Source: Lachnospiraceae bacterium (lineage in GTDB: Bacteria; Bacillota; Clostridia; Lachnospirales; Lachnospiraceae). From it: 64,000 nt of DNA. Below, piece by piece: positions 17,409 through 26,286 of the stretch. The notes below the pieces were generated by a model, which did no database searches, was not told the DNA's origin, and saw nothing but the letters and a program-made list of their open reading frames with translations. The number at the start of each line of letters is the position of its first letter. Within the stretch, counting starts at the first letter, position 1. The stretch covers positions 115,085-179,084 of the forward strand of contig JAFVBO010000097.1 in the NCBI GenBank assembly GCA_017479935.1, read 5' to 3'. A program made the translations under genes and the position numbers.

Positions 17409-19076
17409 TTAACTCCACTTTCCGCTTTCCATGAAGCGCTCCGCCATTTTGTTGGCTTTCTCGACAATGTCGTCCGAATATCCCATCAGCTTTAAGAGGC
17501 GGATCGCGTTGCGGGTATCCGCGGGCCCGGGCTGCAGACGGAACGAAAAGTGAATGTCCTCATCCAAAAATTCTTCCGAGAAATGATAATTTTCATAGAC
17601 GTCGGCCAGAAGTTCCGTCAGCTCCATATCGTGCGTCGCCGCAAAAGGCAGGCGCCCCGGCTCCGCCAAAGACTTCAGGATCTGCGTGGACGCCGCGATG
17701 CGCTCCACGGTGTTGGTGCCTTTTAACACCTCGTCGATAAACACCATGACCGGCTCTTTCGTACCCGCCTCAAACATGCGCCGGATGGAACGGATCTCGG
17801 CCATGAAATAGCTTTCCTTCTCCTCCAGGTGATCTTTGATATCCATGGAGGAAATCACCCGGGTATAGCTCCCTGTATATTCTTCCGCACATACCGTGTG
17901 CACCGTCTGCGCCAGAATGGCGGACATCGCGACCGTCTTTAAAAAGGTGGACTTGCCGGACGCGTTGGATCCGGTAACAAGGACCGGCCTTTCCGTGGCA
18001 AAATCGTTGGCCACGGCTCCCTCCACCAACGGGTGGTACAGCGCCCTGGTCTGCACGAACGGGGTCTCTCGCTTCTCAAGCACGGGCACGCTATAGTACG
18101 GCAGGCTCTCCCGGTAGGAGGCGATCGCCAGACAGCTTTCCGCGTACCCCATGCTCTCCACCATCGTCTTCAGATCCGCTTCTTTTCCCTTGATCTGGTT
18201 GATGATAAAACGGTACGCCAGAAGATCTATGTGAAAGATCATGCGCAGATAGTCAAAAAGCATCTCTCCAAAGTCCATCGACACGTTTCCGCTAAGCGCG
18301 ATGAGACCAGAGAACCGTCTGACGCTGTCAAACGAGCGCGCCGCCTGGAAAAGCTTCTTGTTTTCCTCCTCCAGCACCGGGAGCTGTAAGGCAGCCACCT
18401 CTTTGGCATACCCGCTCAAGGAAACCAGGTAGGCGATACCCGAAAAATACCCTTCCACTTTTCCCTTGCTCTGGAAATAGGAAATCACATTGAAGACCAG
18501 AAGAAGCACACAAACGCCGACGGCCTCCGGCTGCCCCAATATCATCAGCACAAGGCTCACGATCAGACCAATGTCAACCGAGATGTCCTTGATCACCGGA
18601 AGATCCGGCGCTTCCCGCAGCGAAAACAGATAATCCGAAACCGCAATCCGCCTTGCCCGGCCCATGCGCGCATAGACTTCCTGCAGCCTAAGCGCATCCT
18701 CGTGATGGGCGGAAAGCCAGCTTATAATGTTTTCTCTCTTCGCGAGCTCCTTTTCCTCAAAGACCGGCGTCCGTAAAAGGTAGTACAGATACTCTTCTCC
18801 CACGGATGAATAGGTGTGGTTTAACTTTTCAAAAAGCGAATCCATGTCCAGATCATTCCAGGTTGCGTCATCAATCCCGGACGTCAGGCGCTTTCTGTAA
18901 TAGTGGGGAATCCGCGCAAACTCTTCATAGCTGTATTCCCGCTTCGTTTCCTTCCCCCAGGCTTCCCGGATGGTCCGCCGTCTTTTTTCATCCTGCTTTT
19001 TGCGGTTATGTATGGAGGTTGCGACCGCGACGGCGATCAGAGCGAGGATAAAAATCAAAACGCCATATTTTTCCAT
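17409..19076 (-). CDS. Membrane-anchored MutS-family ATPase
   Basis: A 555-residue protein with the MutS core (clamp-like helices) and C-terminal ABC-type ATPase but without the mismatch-recognition domain. Walker A is VTGSNASGKSTFLKTVA (about 367-383), followed by SSMDIKDHLEEKESYFMAE and Walker B MVFIDEVLKGTNTVERIAAS. Membrane segments are predicted at about 6-22 and 165-202, so it is likely tethered to the membrane, unlike repair MutS. The role of this subfamily is unknown to me. It lies between folD upstream and alaS downstream. Confidence 0.85.
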   Translation of the reverse strand: MEKYGVLIFILALIAVAVATSIHNRKKQDEKRRRTIREAWGKETKREYSYEEFARIPHYYRKRLTSGIDDATWNDLDMDSLFEKLNHTYSSVGEEYLYYLLRTPVFEEKELAKRENIISWLSAHHEDALRLQEVYARMGRARRIAVSDYLFSLREAPDLPVIKDISVDIGLIVSLVLMILGQPEAVGVCVLLLVFNVISYFQSKGKVEGYFSGIAYLVSLSGYAKEVAALQLPVLEEENKKLFQAARSFDSVRRFSGLIALSGNVSMDFGEMLFDYLRMIFHIDLLAYRFIINQIKGKEADLKTMVESMGYAESCLAIASYRESLPYYSVPVLEKRETPFVQTRALYHPLVEGAVANDFATERPVLVTGSNASGKSTFLKTVAMSAILAQTVHTVCAEEYTGSYTRVISSMDIKDHLEEKESYFMAEIRSIRRMFEAGTKEPVMVFIDEVLKGTNTVERIAASTQILKSLAEPGRLPFAATHDMELTELLADVYENYHFSEEFLDEDIHFSFRLQPGPADTRNAIRLLKLMGYSDDIVEKANKMAERFMESGKWS

Positions 19077-19112
19077 GTCTCATTCCCTCCCCTTTTCTTC
19101 AGGAAATTTGAG

Positions 19113-19976
19113 TTATTCTTCCAGATCTCTCCATTTATTCTGCTGCTCCGCCGCCTCAAGGACATGCTCCAGAAGGACGGCCGTTGTCACGTTTCCGACG
19201 CCGCCGGGAACCGGGGTGATATCCGCGCAGATCGCGCTGGCTTCCTCATAGTTTACGTCCCCGCAGAAACCGTTTTCTCCGTCCGGATGAATGCCCACGT
19301 CCAAAACCACCTGGCCCTCCCGGAAATACTCCCCGTTGAGAAGTTTGGGGACGCCGGCCGCCGCAATGACGATATCGGCCTCGAGGCACCGTTCTTTTAA
19401 GTCTTTGGTGTGCGTGTGGCAGATCGTGACCGTGGCATTTCTTTGCAGAAGCATCATTGCCAGGGGGCGCCCGACGACCATGCTGCGGCCGACAATCGTG
19501 ATCTGCTTTCCATCCGGCTCGATCCCGTAATAATCCATCATGCGCACGCAGGCCTCCGGCGTGCAGGGCGGAAAGCCGATACGGCGGCCCGAGAAAACGC
19601 CATACCCCGACTGCGGCGTGATGCCGTCCACATCCTTTTCCGGGATGAGCGCGCGGCGGACGATCTCCTCATTCACCGTCTTCGGCATCGGCGAAAACAA
19701 AAGCGTCCCGTGAATGTTCTGATCCTCATTGATCAGCCGAAGCAGCATCGCCACCTCTTCGGTCCCGCAGTTTTCCGCCAGCGTAAACACCTGCACGCGT
19801 ATCCCGATCGAGTCCGCTTTTTTTAATACACTCTTTTCGTAAGAAAGATCATCCGGTCTCTCTCCCGCCCGCACAATCGCGAGCTTCGGGAAGACCCGTT
19901 TTTCCCTCAGTTCCTGCGACTTGACAGCCAGTCTTTCCATGATGCTCCGTGAAACGGCTGCGCCTTTTAAAACCAT
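19113..19976 (-). CDS. folD: Methylene-THF dehydrogenase/methenyl-THF cyclohydrolase FolD
   Basis: A 287-residue bifunctional enzyme that converts 5,10-methylene-THF to methenyl-THF (with NAD(P)) and then to 10-formyl-THF. The active-site Tyr/Lys region is LSYEKSVLKKADSIGI, and DVDGITPQSGYG, ITIVGRSMVVGRPLAMMLL (dinucleotide loop) and ITPVPGGVGNVTTA are diagnostic. It is followed by the MutS-like gene and preceded by fchA, a second cyclohydrolase-type enzyme, forming a small one-carbon unit. Confidence 0.95.
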   Translation of the reverse strand: MVLKGAAVSRSIMERLAVKSQELREKRVFPKLAIVRAGERPDDLSYEKSVLKKADSIGIRVQVFTLAENCGTEEVAMLLRLINEDQNIHGTLLFSPMPKTVNEEIVRRALIPEKDVDGITPQSGYGVFSGRRIGFPPCTPEACVRMMDYYGIEPDGKQITIVGRSMVVGRPLAMMLLQRNATVTICHTHTKDLKERCLEADIVIAAAGVPKLLNGEYFREGQVVLDVGIHPDGENGFCGDVNYEEASAICADITPVPGGVGNVTTAVLLEHVLEAAEQQNKWRDLEE

Positions 19977-20046
19977 AAAAAACCCCCATGCAGCGCTGCG
20001 CGCTGCCTTAAAAACCCATGATCCCTATATCCTAATCGGACTGTAA

Positions 20047-20667
20047 TCACAGCTTGTCTATCACCTGTCCGTACAGTATGTCTGCCTTTTGATCCGCTTC
20101 CTCTTTTAACCCCGTGGCCTTTGCCATGAGCGCTTCCTGCTTTTTTTCGTCTTTCACCATCTTCGCGTTGATCAGGACGTTTAAGTACGCGCCGTCCGCC
20201 GCCGCCTTTAACGCGGCTGCGCCAACGCCCACATCACTCACCGCCATCTTCGCGCCAAGCGTGAGGCACCGCTCCATCAGGCCAAGTGCCTGCACCGCGG
20301 TCTCCTCCATCGCAAGCGGAGCCTCGCAGGCACTAAGCAGTGCCGCCTGCATCACGCGGTCTCTTTCTTTCTTTTCCTCCTCGGTGTTTTTCGGCATGCC
20401 GTACGCTTTGGAAAGAGGAAGGAAGCCTTCCGCATCCTGGTTCATCAGCTGCAGGAACTTCTTTTCCAGCGCCTCCGCCTCCCGGATACACGCTTCGCGC
20501 TCTGCCTTGCATTCATCCGCCTTCTTCTTGCCCGCGGCAATGTTTAACACCATTCCGCCCAAGGCCGCGCCGGCAGCGCCAAACAGCGCGCTCGCGCCAC
20601 CGCCTCCCGGAACCGGGGCAGCAGAATTTAATTTTTGAATAAACTCTTCACAACTGTCTTTATACAT
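20047..20667 (-). CDS. fchA: Cyclodeaminase/cyclohydrolase family protein (FchA-like)
   Basis: A 206-residue all-helical protein of the formiminotransferase-cyclodeaminase C-terminal family. The glycine-rich SAAPVPGGGGASALFGAAGA (about 13-32) is the folate-binding signature. In acetogens and other Clostridia such proteins act as methenyl-THF cyclohydrolase or formimino-THF cyclodeaminase. Which reaction applies here is open, since folD next door already covers the cyclohydrolase step. Confidence 0.85.
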   Translation of the reverse strand: MYKDSCEEFIQKLNSAAPVPGGGGASALFGAAGAALGGMVLNIAAGKKKADECKAEREACIREAEALEKKFLQLMNQDAEGFLPLSKAYGMPKNTEEEKKERDRVMQAALLSACEAPLAMEETAVQALGLMERCLTLGAKMAVSDVGVGAAALKAAADGAYLNVLINAKMVKDEKKQEALMAKATGLKEEADQKADILYGQVIDKL

Positions 20668-20701
20668 AAAGTTGCATTCCTTTGCTCATTTCAGGAAAGA
20701 T

Positions 20702-20746
20702 AAGAGCCCGTAAAAAGCGGTGAATGCCGTCTTTTTACAGGCTCTT
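20702..20746 (-). terminator. Terminator of the SEC-C gene
   Basis: Stem AAGAGCC-(CG/T)GTAAAAAG with a distal GCGG/CCGT pairing, loop GAAT-like, and GGCTCTT return arm, located 16 bases after the stop at 20763. Internal A/T tracts let it work as an intrinsic terminator. Confidence 0.75.
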
Positions 20747-20762
20747 CCGGTACGTTTCCTAT

Positions 20763-21263
20763 TTATCTGCCGCAGCAGTATTTGTACTTCTTTCCGCTTC
20801 CGCAAGGGCAGGGATCGTTGCGTCCGATCTTCTTTCCCTTGACGATGGTGCCCGAAGCCTTCTGCTCCTTATACAGCTCCTTGCGGCGCTCCTCCGGGAT
20901 CAGCTTGTCCCAGGCCGGGAGCTCATACAGCCAGCTGGCCTTGCAGGCGACCATGTTATAATACAGCTTTTCCAGATCGATATCGTAGCTTAAGACGGTC
21001 GTCTCATCCATGGTCTCGATCGGGTTCGGAGTCTTTAAGCTATCATTGATGCCATCCGAGAAGCCGACCATAAATTCCACGCTCTGGCCGAATTTCTCTG
21101 CCAGCTCGGGAAGCGTACCGGATACAACCGTTTCCGGATCCGCCAGCAGCTGTTCATAAATGCTCTTTTCGCGGGCAAAATAATCATTCCAGAACGCCTG
21201 GTCCTGTTCTTTGCTCATCTCCTGCTGATAGGCTTTTTCTCTCCATGCTTCCAGTAAAGTCAT
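20763..21263 (-). CDS. SEC-C zinc-motif protein
   Basis: A protein of about 166 residues: an acidic helical N-terminal part and a C-terminal SEC-C motif [19 protein letters not shown], where the four cysteines bind zinc. SEC-C motifs occur at the end of SecA and in standalone proteins of unknown role, so no function is claimed. I start at the ATG at 21261-21263 ([12 protein letters not shown]); an in-frame ATG at 21278 lacks a properly spaced ribosome binding site. It is a single-gene unit with a promoter/operator at 21352-21395 and a terminator. Confidence 0.75.
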   Translation of the reverse strand: MTLLEAWREKAYQQEMSKEQDQAFWNDYFAREKSIYEQLLADPETVVSGTLPELAEKFGQSVEFMVGFSDGINDSLKTPNPIETMDETTVLSYDIDLEKLYYNMVACKASWLYELPAWDKLIPEERRKELYKEQKASGTIVKGKKIGRNDPCPCGSGKKYKYCCGR

Positions 21264-21351
21264 ACTTTTTAAAACCATCCTTGTCTTTCGTATTTAATAA
21301 AAGGCTGTCCGCTGATCTTACGGCTGCCTGCTTTTTAAAGTCAGCGCGCTC

Positions 21352-21395
21352 GGACACTAGTGTCCTACTATAAACGATTCGAGCGCATTTGACTA
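21352..21395 (-). promoter_or_regulatory. Promoter with abutting 14-bp palindrome
   Basis: On the minus strand TAGTCA (21390-21395) and TATAGT (21367-21372), 17 bases apart, precede the SEC-C gene. A perfect palindrome GGACACTAGTGTCC (21352-21365) starts one base after the -10 box, covering the initiation site. This is a classic repressor position; the regulator is unknown. Confidence 0.6.
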
Positions 21396-21425
21396 GCATA
21401 AAAATTGCTAAAATTTTAGTGAACC

Positions 21426-23528
21426 TTATAACACGGCTTCCTCAAACGCCTTCTGCGAAAACACCACCAGTTTTCTTCTGAGCGCGGCATGTTCCTCAAA
21501 CGCCAGATCCGGATCCTGCTCCAGCAAAGCGCCGGCCGCCTCCGAAGCCGCATGAAGTTCCTTCTGATCCGCATAAATATCGCCCAGCTTGAACACGAAC
21601 TCTCCGCTCTGCCGCTCCCCGAACAGTTCTCCCGGCCCGCGAAGCTTCAGGTCCTCCGCCGCGATCTCAAAGCCATCGTTGGAACGATTCAGAATCTCGA
21701 GACGCTTGGCAAAGGGCTGTTCATCCGAGTGATCCAGGAAAATACAGTAAGACTGGCTCTTGCCGCGGCCCACCCGGCCCCGGAGCTGATGGAGCTGTGC
21801 CAGCCCAAAGTGATCGGCATTTTCCACGACCATGACGGTGGCATTTGGCACGTTCACGCCCACCTCGACCACGGTGGTGGACACCAGCAGATCAATGTCA
21901 TGTGCGAGAAACCGCTCCATGATCTCGTTCTTCTCCTTCGGCTTCATCTTGCCGTGAAGCATCTCCACGTGAAAATTCGGTTCGAAGCGCTTCTTCAGCG
22001 CTTCGGTGCGCTCCGTCACATTCTCTAACTCGCCGTCTTCCTCCCCGGCTTCCACCATCGGGCAAATGTAGTAGGCCTGATGTCCGGCCTTCATCTCCTT
22101 CTCAATAAAGCGGCACGCATTCTCCTGGAAATCCGGCTTCACCACGCAGTTTTTGATCGGAAGGCGGGATGCCGGAAGCTCGTCGATGACAGACACGTTC
22201 AGATCAGCATACAGGATCAACGCCAGCGTCCGGGGGATCGGCGTGGCGCTCATCACAAGCACATGCGGCAGGTTGTCCTCCGCCAAAAGCTCCGCATCGG
22301 AATCCTTGTCCTGCCGGGACAGTGCCTTCTTGGCAAAGATCTCCCGCTGACGGACGCCGAAGCGATGCTGCTCATCCGTCACCACCAGGCCAAGCCCCTG
22401 AAAGTGCACCTTCTCCTGTATCAGCGCCTGCGTTCCGATCACAATGTCGACGAGGCCCTGTCTGATTCTCGTTTGCGCCTCCCGTTTTTCCTTGGCGGTC
22501 AGCGAGCCGGTTAAAAGCTCCACCCTGCGGGAAATCCCCTGCTCCGCAAGAAGCTCTACAATTCCTTCGTAGTGCTGACGTGCCAGAACTTCGGTCGGCG
22601 CCATCATGGCAGCCTGAAACCCGGCTTCCGTAACCGCCAGCATCGCCAGGAAAGCCAGGATCGTCTTTCCCGATCCCACGTCGCCCTGGACCAGCCGGTT
22701 CATCCGGCAAGGGCCTTCCAGGTCCTTTACGATATCCTGCCAGGCCCGCATCTGCGCACCGGTCAACTGATACGGAAGGTTTTTCAGCACTAACTCCGGC
22801 GCTGTGTTTTCGCGCACCCGGACCGGAAACCCGTTCGGATCCGCCAGGTTCTGTCTTCTTTGGAGGCGTGTGGCCAGCGCAAACAGAAAGAACTCGTCAA
22901 ATACCAGGCGCTTGCGCGCTTTGGCAATGTCATCCGCGCTTTCCGGAAAATGGATGTGCCGGATCGCCTCCCCGTATTCCTCCAACGAAAGGCGCCTGCG
23001 AAAATCCGCGGACAGATAATCCGCCGGAATCTCTTCTTCCAGAGCGGCTCGAACCGCCTTGGACACGCTATTCTGGCTGAGCCCCGCCGTCAGCGGATAC
23101 ACCGGCAGATAGCTTCCCTGCCGCTCCTCGTACTCCGCCATGCTGAACATTTCGGGGTGCTCTAAGTAGACCGTGTTCCCGCGCATATTCAGCTTGCCGC
23201 GAAAAACATACCGCGCGCCAAGCGGCAGACGGTTTTTCAGATACGGCATCGAAAAGAACCGGCAGACGGCCGTCCCGGAGCCATCCGAAACCGAAACCGT
23301 CAGAATGGTTCTTCCGCCTCGGCCCACTACGGACGGCGACCGCGTCACGACGCCGCGGATCACGGCTGTCTGACCGCTCTTCCACTCAGCCAGGGGCTTG
23401 GGCTCTGCGTAATATTGATACGTCCTGGGATAATGCGAGAGAAGGTCTTCCGTTGTATAAACAGAAAGACGGTGGAATTTTTCCGCCGTCTTCTCTCCGA
23501 TCCCCCGGACAGAGGTAATCTCTTTCAT
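21426..23528 (-). CDS. recG: ATP-dependent DNA helicase RecG
   Basis: A 700-residue superfamily 2 helicase that remodels stalled replication forks and Holliday junctions. The N-terminal wedge/OB-fold region (to about 230) is followed by motif I VQGDVGSGKTILAFLA, motif II VVTDEQHRFGVRQRE, motif III MSATPIPRTLAL and motif VI QLHQLRGRVGRGKSQSYC. It starts MKEITSVRGIGEKTAEKF with a helix-hairpin-helix-like segment. fakA lies upstream in the same direction, the usual Firmicutes pairing. Confidence 0.97.
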   Translation of the reverse strand: MKEITSVRGIGEKTAEKFHRLSVYTTEDLLSHYPRTYQYYAEPKPLAEWKSGQTAVIRGVVTRSPSVVGRGGRTILTVSVSDGSGTAVCRFFSMPYLKNRLPLGARYVFRGKLNMRGNTVYLEHPEMFSMAEYEERQGSYLPVYPLTAGLSQNSVSKAVRAALEEEIPADYLSADFRRRLSLEEYGEAIRHIHFPESADDIAKARKRLVFDEFFLFALATRLQRRQNLADPNGFPVRVRENTAPELVLKNLPYQLTGAQMRAWQDIVKDLEGPCRMNRLVQGDVGSGKTILAFLAMLAVTEAGFQAAMMAPTEVLARQHYEGIVELLAEQGISRRVELLTGSLTAKEKREAQTRIRQGLVDIVIGTQALIQEKVHFQGLGLVVTDEQHRFGVRQREIFAKKALSRQDKDSDAELLAEDNLPHVLVMSATPIPRTLALILYADLNVSVIDELPASRLPIKNCVVKPDFQENACRFIEKEMKAGHQAYYICPMVEAGEEDGELENVTERTEALKKRFEPNFHVEMLHGKMKPKEKNEIMERFLAHDIDLLVSTTVVEVGVNVPNATVMVVENADHFGLAQLHQLRGRVGRGKSQSYCIFLDHSDEQPFAKRLEILNRSNDGFEIAAEDLKLRGPGELFGERQSGEFVFKLGDIYADQKELHAASEAAGALLEQDPDLAFEEHAALRRKLVVFSQKAFEEAVL

Positions 23529-23606
23529 TTCTTTTTCCTGTTTTTTGTACGATCAGGCGTATGCGAAAACCACGTGTGTTCTCGCAAACCGCTTTTCGCA
23601 CATCTC

Positions 23607-25313
23607 CTATTCTACCGAGAGGAAGTAATAATAGATTGGCTGTCCACCAGGATATAATTCCACATCCTGATCGCTGTACTTCTCAGAAATCTGATCGGCC
23701 AACGCCTGCGCATCTTCTTCCGAGGTGTCGCACCCGTAATAAATGCTGATCAGCTCCGAATCCTCATCCACCAGTTTATCCAGCATACAGAGTGCTACAT
23801 CCGGAATGGAGGATCCAACCGCCAGAATGGAGTGATCGCCGATGCCCATGATATCGCCCTCATGGATCTCCTGATCATCCACGCAGGTGTTGCGGACCGC
23901 GTAGGTGACCTGACCGGTTTTCACATGCTTCATCGCTTCCTTCATCGCTTCCAGGTTCTCATCCGGCGACATTTCCGGCTGGAACGTGATCAAAGCCGTA
24001 ACTCCCTGCGGGATTGTGCGGGAAGGAACCACCACAATTCTCTTGTCCTCGGTCATATGCATGGCCTGATCGGCCGCCAGAATGATGTTGGAGTTGTTCG
24101 GCAGAATATAGATGGTTTCAGCGTTCACCTGGTCGATGGCATTTAACATGTCCTCCGTACTGGGGTTCATGGTCTGCCCGCCTTCAATCAGGTAATCCAC
24201 ATTCAGGCCCTGGAAAATCTTGTTGATGCCTTCGCCGATGGAGACCGCGATAAAGCCGTACGGTTTCGCCTCTTCCAGTGGCTTCTTAACCGGCTCCGCA
24301 GCAGGCTCTGCCTCCGCGGGAGCTCCCGCCTCCGCATTCTTCGCGTTTTCCCCGGCAAGCAGCCTTTCGTTGTGCTCTTCCCGCATATTGTCGATCTTGA
24401 TGCGGGAAAGCGCGCCGTAGGTCAGTGCCTTGGTCAGCGCCAGACCCGGATCGTTGGTGTGAACATGCACTTTCACCATGTCATCCATGGCGACAACGAC
24501 AACCGAATCGCCGATGGATTCCAGATAAGCCTTCATCTCCAGCTCATCCGCATCTGGGAACGGCTTCTCCAGGACAATAATGAATTCCGTACAGTACCCG
24601 TACTTAATCTCGCCTTCATCAAACGCGGCACCAGTGCCGGCTGCCTTCTCTTCCTCGCCGGGGACTGCGGTGCGCTCACACGCATCTCCTCCGACGCGGC
24701 CGAGGAGCTCATCGACAGCACCTTTGATCACCTGCATCAGCCCCTGACCGCCAGAGTCCACCACGCCTGCCTGCTTTAAAACCGGCAGCATTTCCGGCGT
24801 CTTGGCCAGTACCTCGTCACCATAGGCGACAATTGCTTCCAGATACTCGCACAGCTCCACATCCGGGCCTGCCAGTTCTTTCGCTTTCTCCGTCATGCCG
24901 CGGGCGACCGTCAGAATAGTGCCTTCCTTAGGTTTCATAACCGCCTTGTACGCCGTTTCGCTTGCGCGGGTAAAAGCGGCCGATAAATCCTCCGCATTTA
25001 ACGTCTCCTTATCGGAAATGTATTTGCAGAATCCTCGAAACAACTGCGACAGGATAACACCCGAGTTTCCTCTGGCACCACGCAGCGATCCGGACGAAAT
25101 GGCTTTGGCCAGCGTCGCCATGTTGATCTCAGAAAGCTTCTGCACTTCACGGGACGCTGACATAATGGTCATGGTCATGTTGGTTCCGGTGTCGCCATCC
25201 GGTACAGGGAAAACGTTCAGTTCGTTAATCCATTCCTTCTTGGCCTCTAAGTTGGCGGCACCTGCTAAAAACATCTGCATCAGCTGATTAGCGTCAATTG
25301 AATAAACAGCCAC
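23607..25313 (-). CDS. fakA: DAK2-domain fatty acid kinase-like protein (FakA/YloV)
   Basis: A 568-residue protein related to the ATPase subunit of fatty acid kinase, which phosphorylates fatty acids held by DegV/FakB proteins. The N-terminal DhaL domain has the Mg-ATP motif NVFPVPDGDTGTNMTMT (about 29-45) and SLRGARGNSGVILSQL. A central linker rich in Ala/Glu/Pro (about 315-345) leads to the C-terminal DegV-like domain. The start is GTG at 25313 with AAGGAGG before it. It follows the Asp23-family gene, as yloU-yloV do in Bacillus. Confidence 0.9.
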   Translation of the reverse strand: MAVYSIDANQLMQMFLAGAANLEAKKEWINELNVFPVPDGDTGTNMTMTIMSASREVQKLSEINMATLAKAISSGSLRGARGNSGVILSQLFRGFCKYISDKETLNAEDLSAAFTRASETAYKAVMKPKEGTILTVARGMTEKAKELAGPDVELCEYLEAIVAYGDEVLAKTPEMLPVLKQAGVVDSGGQGLMQVIKGAVDELLGRVGGDACERTAVPGEEEKAAGTGAAFDEGEIKYGYCTEFIIVLEKPFPDADELEMKAYLESIGDSVVVVAMDDMVKVHVHTNDPGLALTKALTYGALSRIKIDNMREEHNERLLAGENAKNAEAGAPAEAEPAAEPVKKPLEEAKPYGFIAVSIGEGINKIFQGLNVDYLIEGGQTMNPSTEDMLNAIDQVNAETIYILPNNSNIILAADQAMHMTEDKRIVVVPSRTIPQGVTALITFQPEMSPDENLEAMKEAMKHVKTGQVTYAVRNTCVDDQEIHEGDIMGIGDHSILAVGSSIPDVALCMLDKLVDEDSELISIYYGCDTSEEDAQALADQISEKYSDQDVELYPGGQPIYYYFLSVE

Positions 25314-25338
25314 GATGTTCCTCCTTGTTTATCCTTGT

Positions 25339-25695
25339 TTAGTCTATAACACGGACGCCTTCCACGTAGATGTTGATGTGGTTCACCTCAATCCCGGTGA
25401 GCTCCTCGACCTTATACTTCACGTTTTCAATCAGATTGTCGGCCACGGTGGCGATGCTGACACCGTACGCGACAATCACGTGAAAGTCTATGGTGAGTTT
25501 GTCATCTTCGATGGTTACATTGATTCCGTGAGTCAGATTATCTTTCATCAGGAGCTTAACCAGACCGTCTTTTACACTGACGGATGCCATGCCCACAATG
25601 CCGAAGCATTCCATGGCTGCGGTGCCGGCCAGTTTTGCTACAACATCGGAATCGATCGTTATCTCGCCCATGCGATTATTTGTACGACACTTCAT
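25339..25695 (-). CDS. Asp23/Gls24 family protein (YloU)
   Basis: A 118-residue envelope-stress-type protein with the family core GEITIDSDVVAKLAGTAAME and HVIVAYGVSIATVADNLIEN. Family members are cytoplasmic and membrane-associated, and are linked to cell-wall stress. A strong AGGAGGAG ribosome binding site precedes the ATG. It is upstream of fakA and probably co-transcribed; a TATACT -10-like box lies at about 25738-25743. Confidence 0.9.
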   Translation of the reverse strand: MKCRTNNRMGEITIDSDVVAKLAGTAAMECFGIVGMASVSVKDGLVKLLMKDNLTHGINVTIEDDKLTIDFHVIVAYGVSIATVADNLIENVKYKVEELTGIEVNHINIYVEGVRVID

Positions 25696-25785
25696 TTGCT
25701 TCTCCTCCTGCCCTAATTAGATAATAAATCTGATTAAGTATACTCGAAAACAAGCGAAAAATAAAGGGCTTTAGAAAACTTTTAT

Positions 25786-25828
25786 GAAAAAAACCGCAGC
25801 CCCGCTTCTCTTCGTGTGCAGGGGCTGC
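25786..25828 (-). terminator. Second intrinsic terminator/attenuator before yloU
   Basis: Stem GCAGCCCC / GGGGCTGC followed by GGTTTTTTT on the minus strand. It lies about 85 bases beyond the rpmB stop and about 90 bases before the yloU start, so it either backs up the rpmB terminator or insulates yloU. Confidence 0.85.
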
Positions 25829-25878
25829 TGAATCATGCGTTAGGTATTGGATCAGAGGACGCGAAGGGATTAGAATCG

Positions 25879-25906
25879 AAAAGGAGCCGTTTCACACGGC
25901 TCCCCT
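25879..25906 (-). terminator. rpmB terminator
   Basis: Stem GGAGCCGT / ACGGCTCC with a short loop and TTTTC on the minus strand, seven bases after the rpmB stop. Confidence 0.88.
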
Positions 25907-25912
25907 AACATC

Positions 25913-26098
25913 TTATGCTCTTTCAACAAGCCCGGATCTCAGACAGGAAGTACAAACATACATCTTCTTCGTTCCGTTCGGGACTGCAACACGTACATGC
26001 TTAACGTTGTTGCTCCACATTTTGTTGCTTCTTCTATGGGAATGACTTACTTTATTTCCAAAGTGAGCATCTCTCTGACAAATCGCACATTTCGCCAT
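25913..26098 (-). CDS. rpmB: 50S ribosomal protein L28
   Basis: A 61-residue L28 with MAKCAICQRDAHFGNKVSHS and NVKHVRVAVPNGTKKMYVC. Cysteines in a CxxC pattern near both ends (CAIC; CTSC) indicate the zinc-binding form. AAGGAGGTG precedes the ATG. It is a single-gene unit. Confidence 0.97.
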   Translation of the reverse strand: MAKCAICQRDAHFGNKVSHSHRRSNKMWSNNVKHVRVAVPNGTKKMYVCTSCLRSGLVERA

Positions 26099-26164
26099 AC
26101 TCGCACCTCCTTACCTGGATCTGGATTAGATCAGAAAAACCTTCTCTGACCCACAACACGAGAT

Positions 26165-26193
26165 ACTATAACAGATGTCTCTCAAAAATGCAA
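26165..26193 (-). promoter_or_regulatory. rpmB promoter
   Basis: TTGCAT (26188-26193) and TATAGT (26165-26170) on the minus strand with a 17-base spacer; leader of about 60 bases. Confidence 0.8.
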
Positions 26194-26286
26194 GAGTTTT
26201 TTTCGCTATTTCGATGGTCTTTTGCATTTCAATGTGTTAGCTCTGCCTTCGCGACCTCTCATGCGATACCCTTCGCCTGACACACT

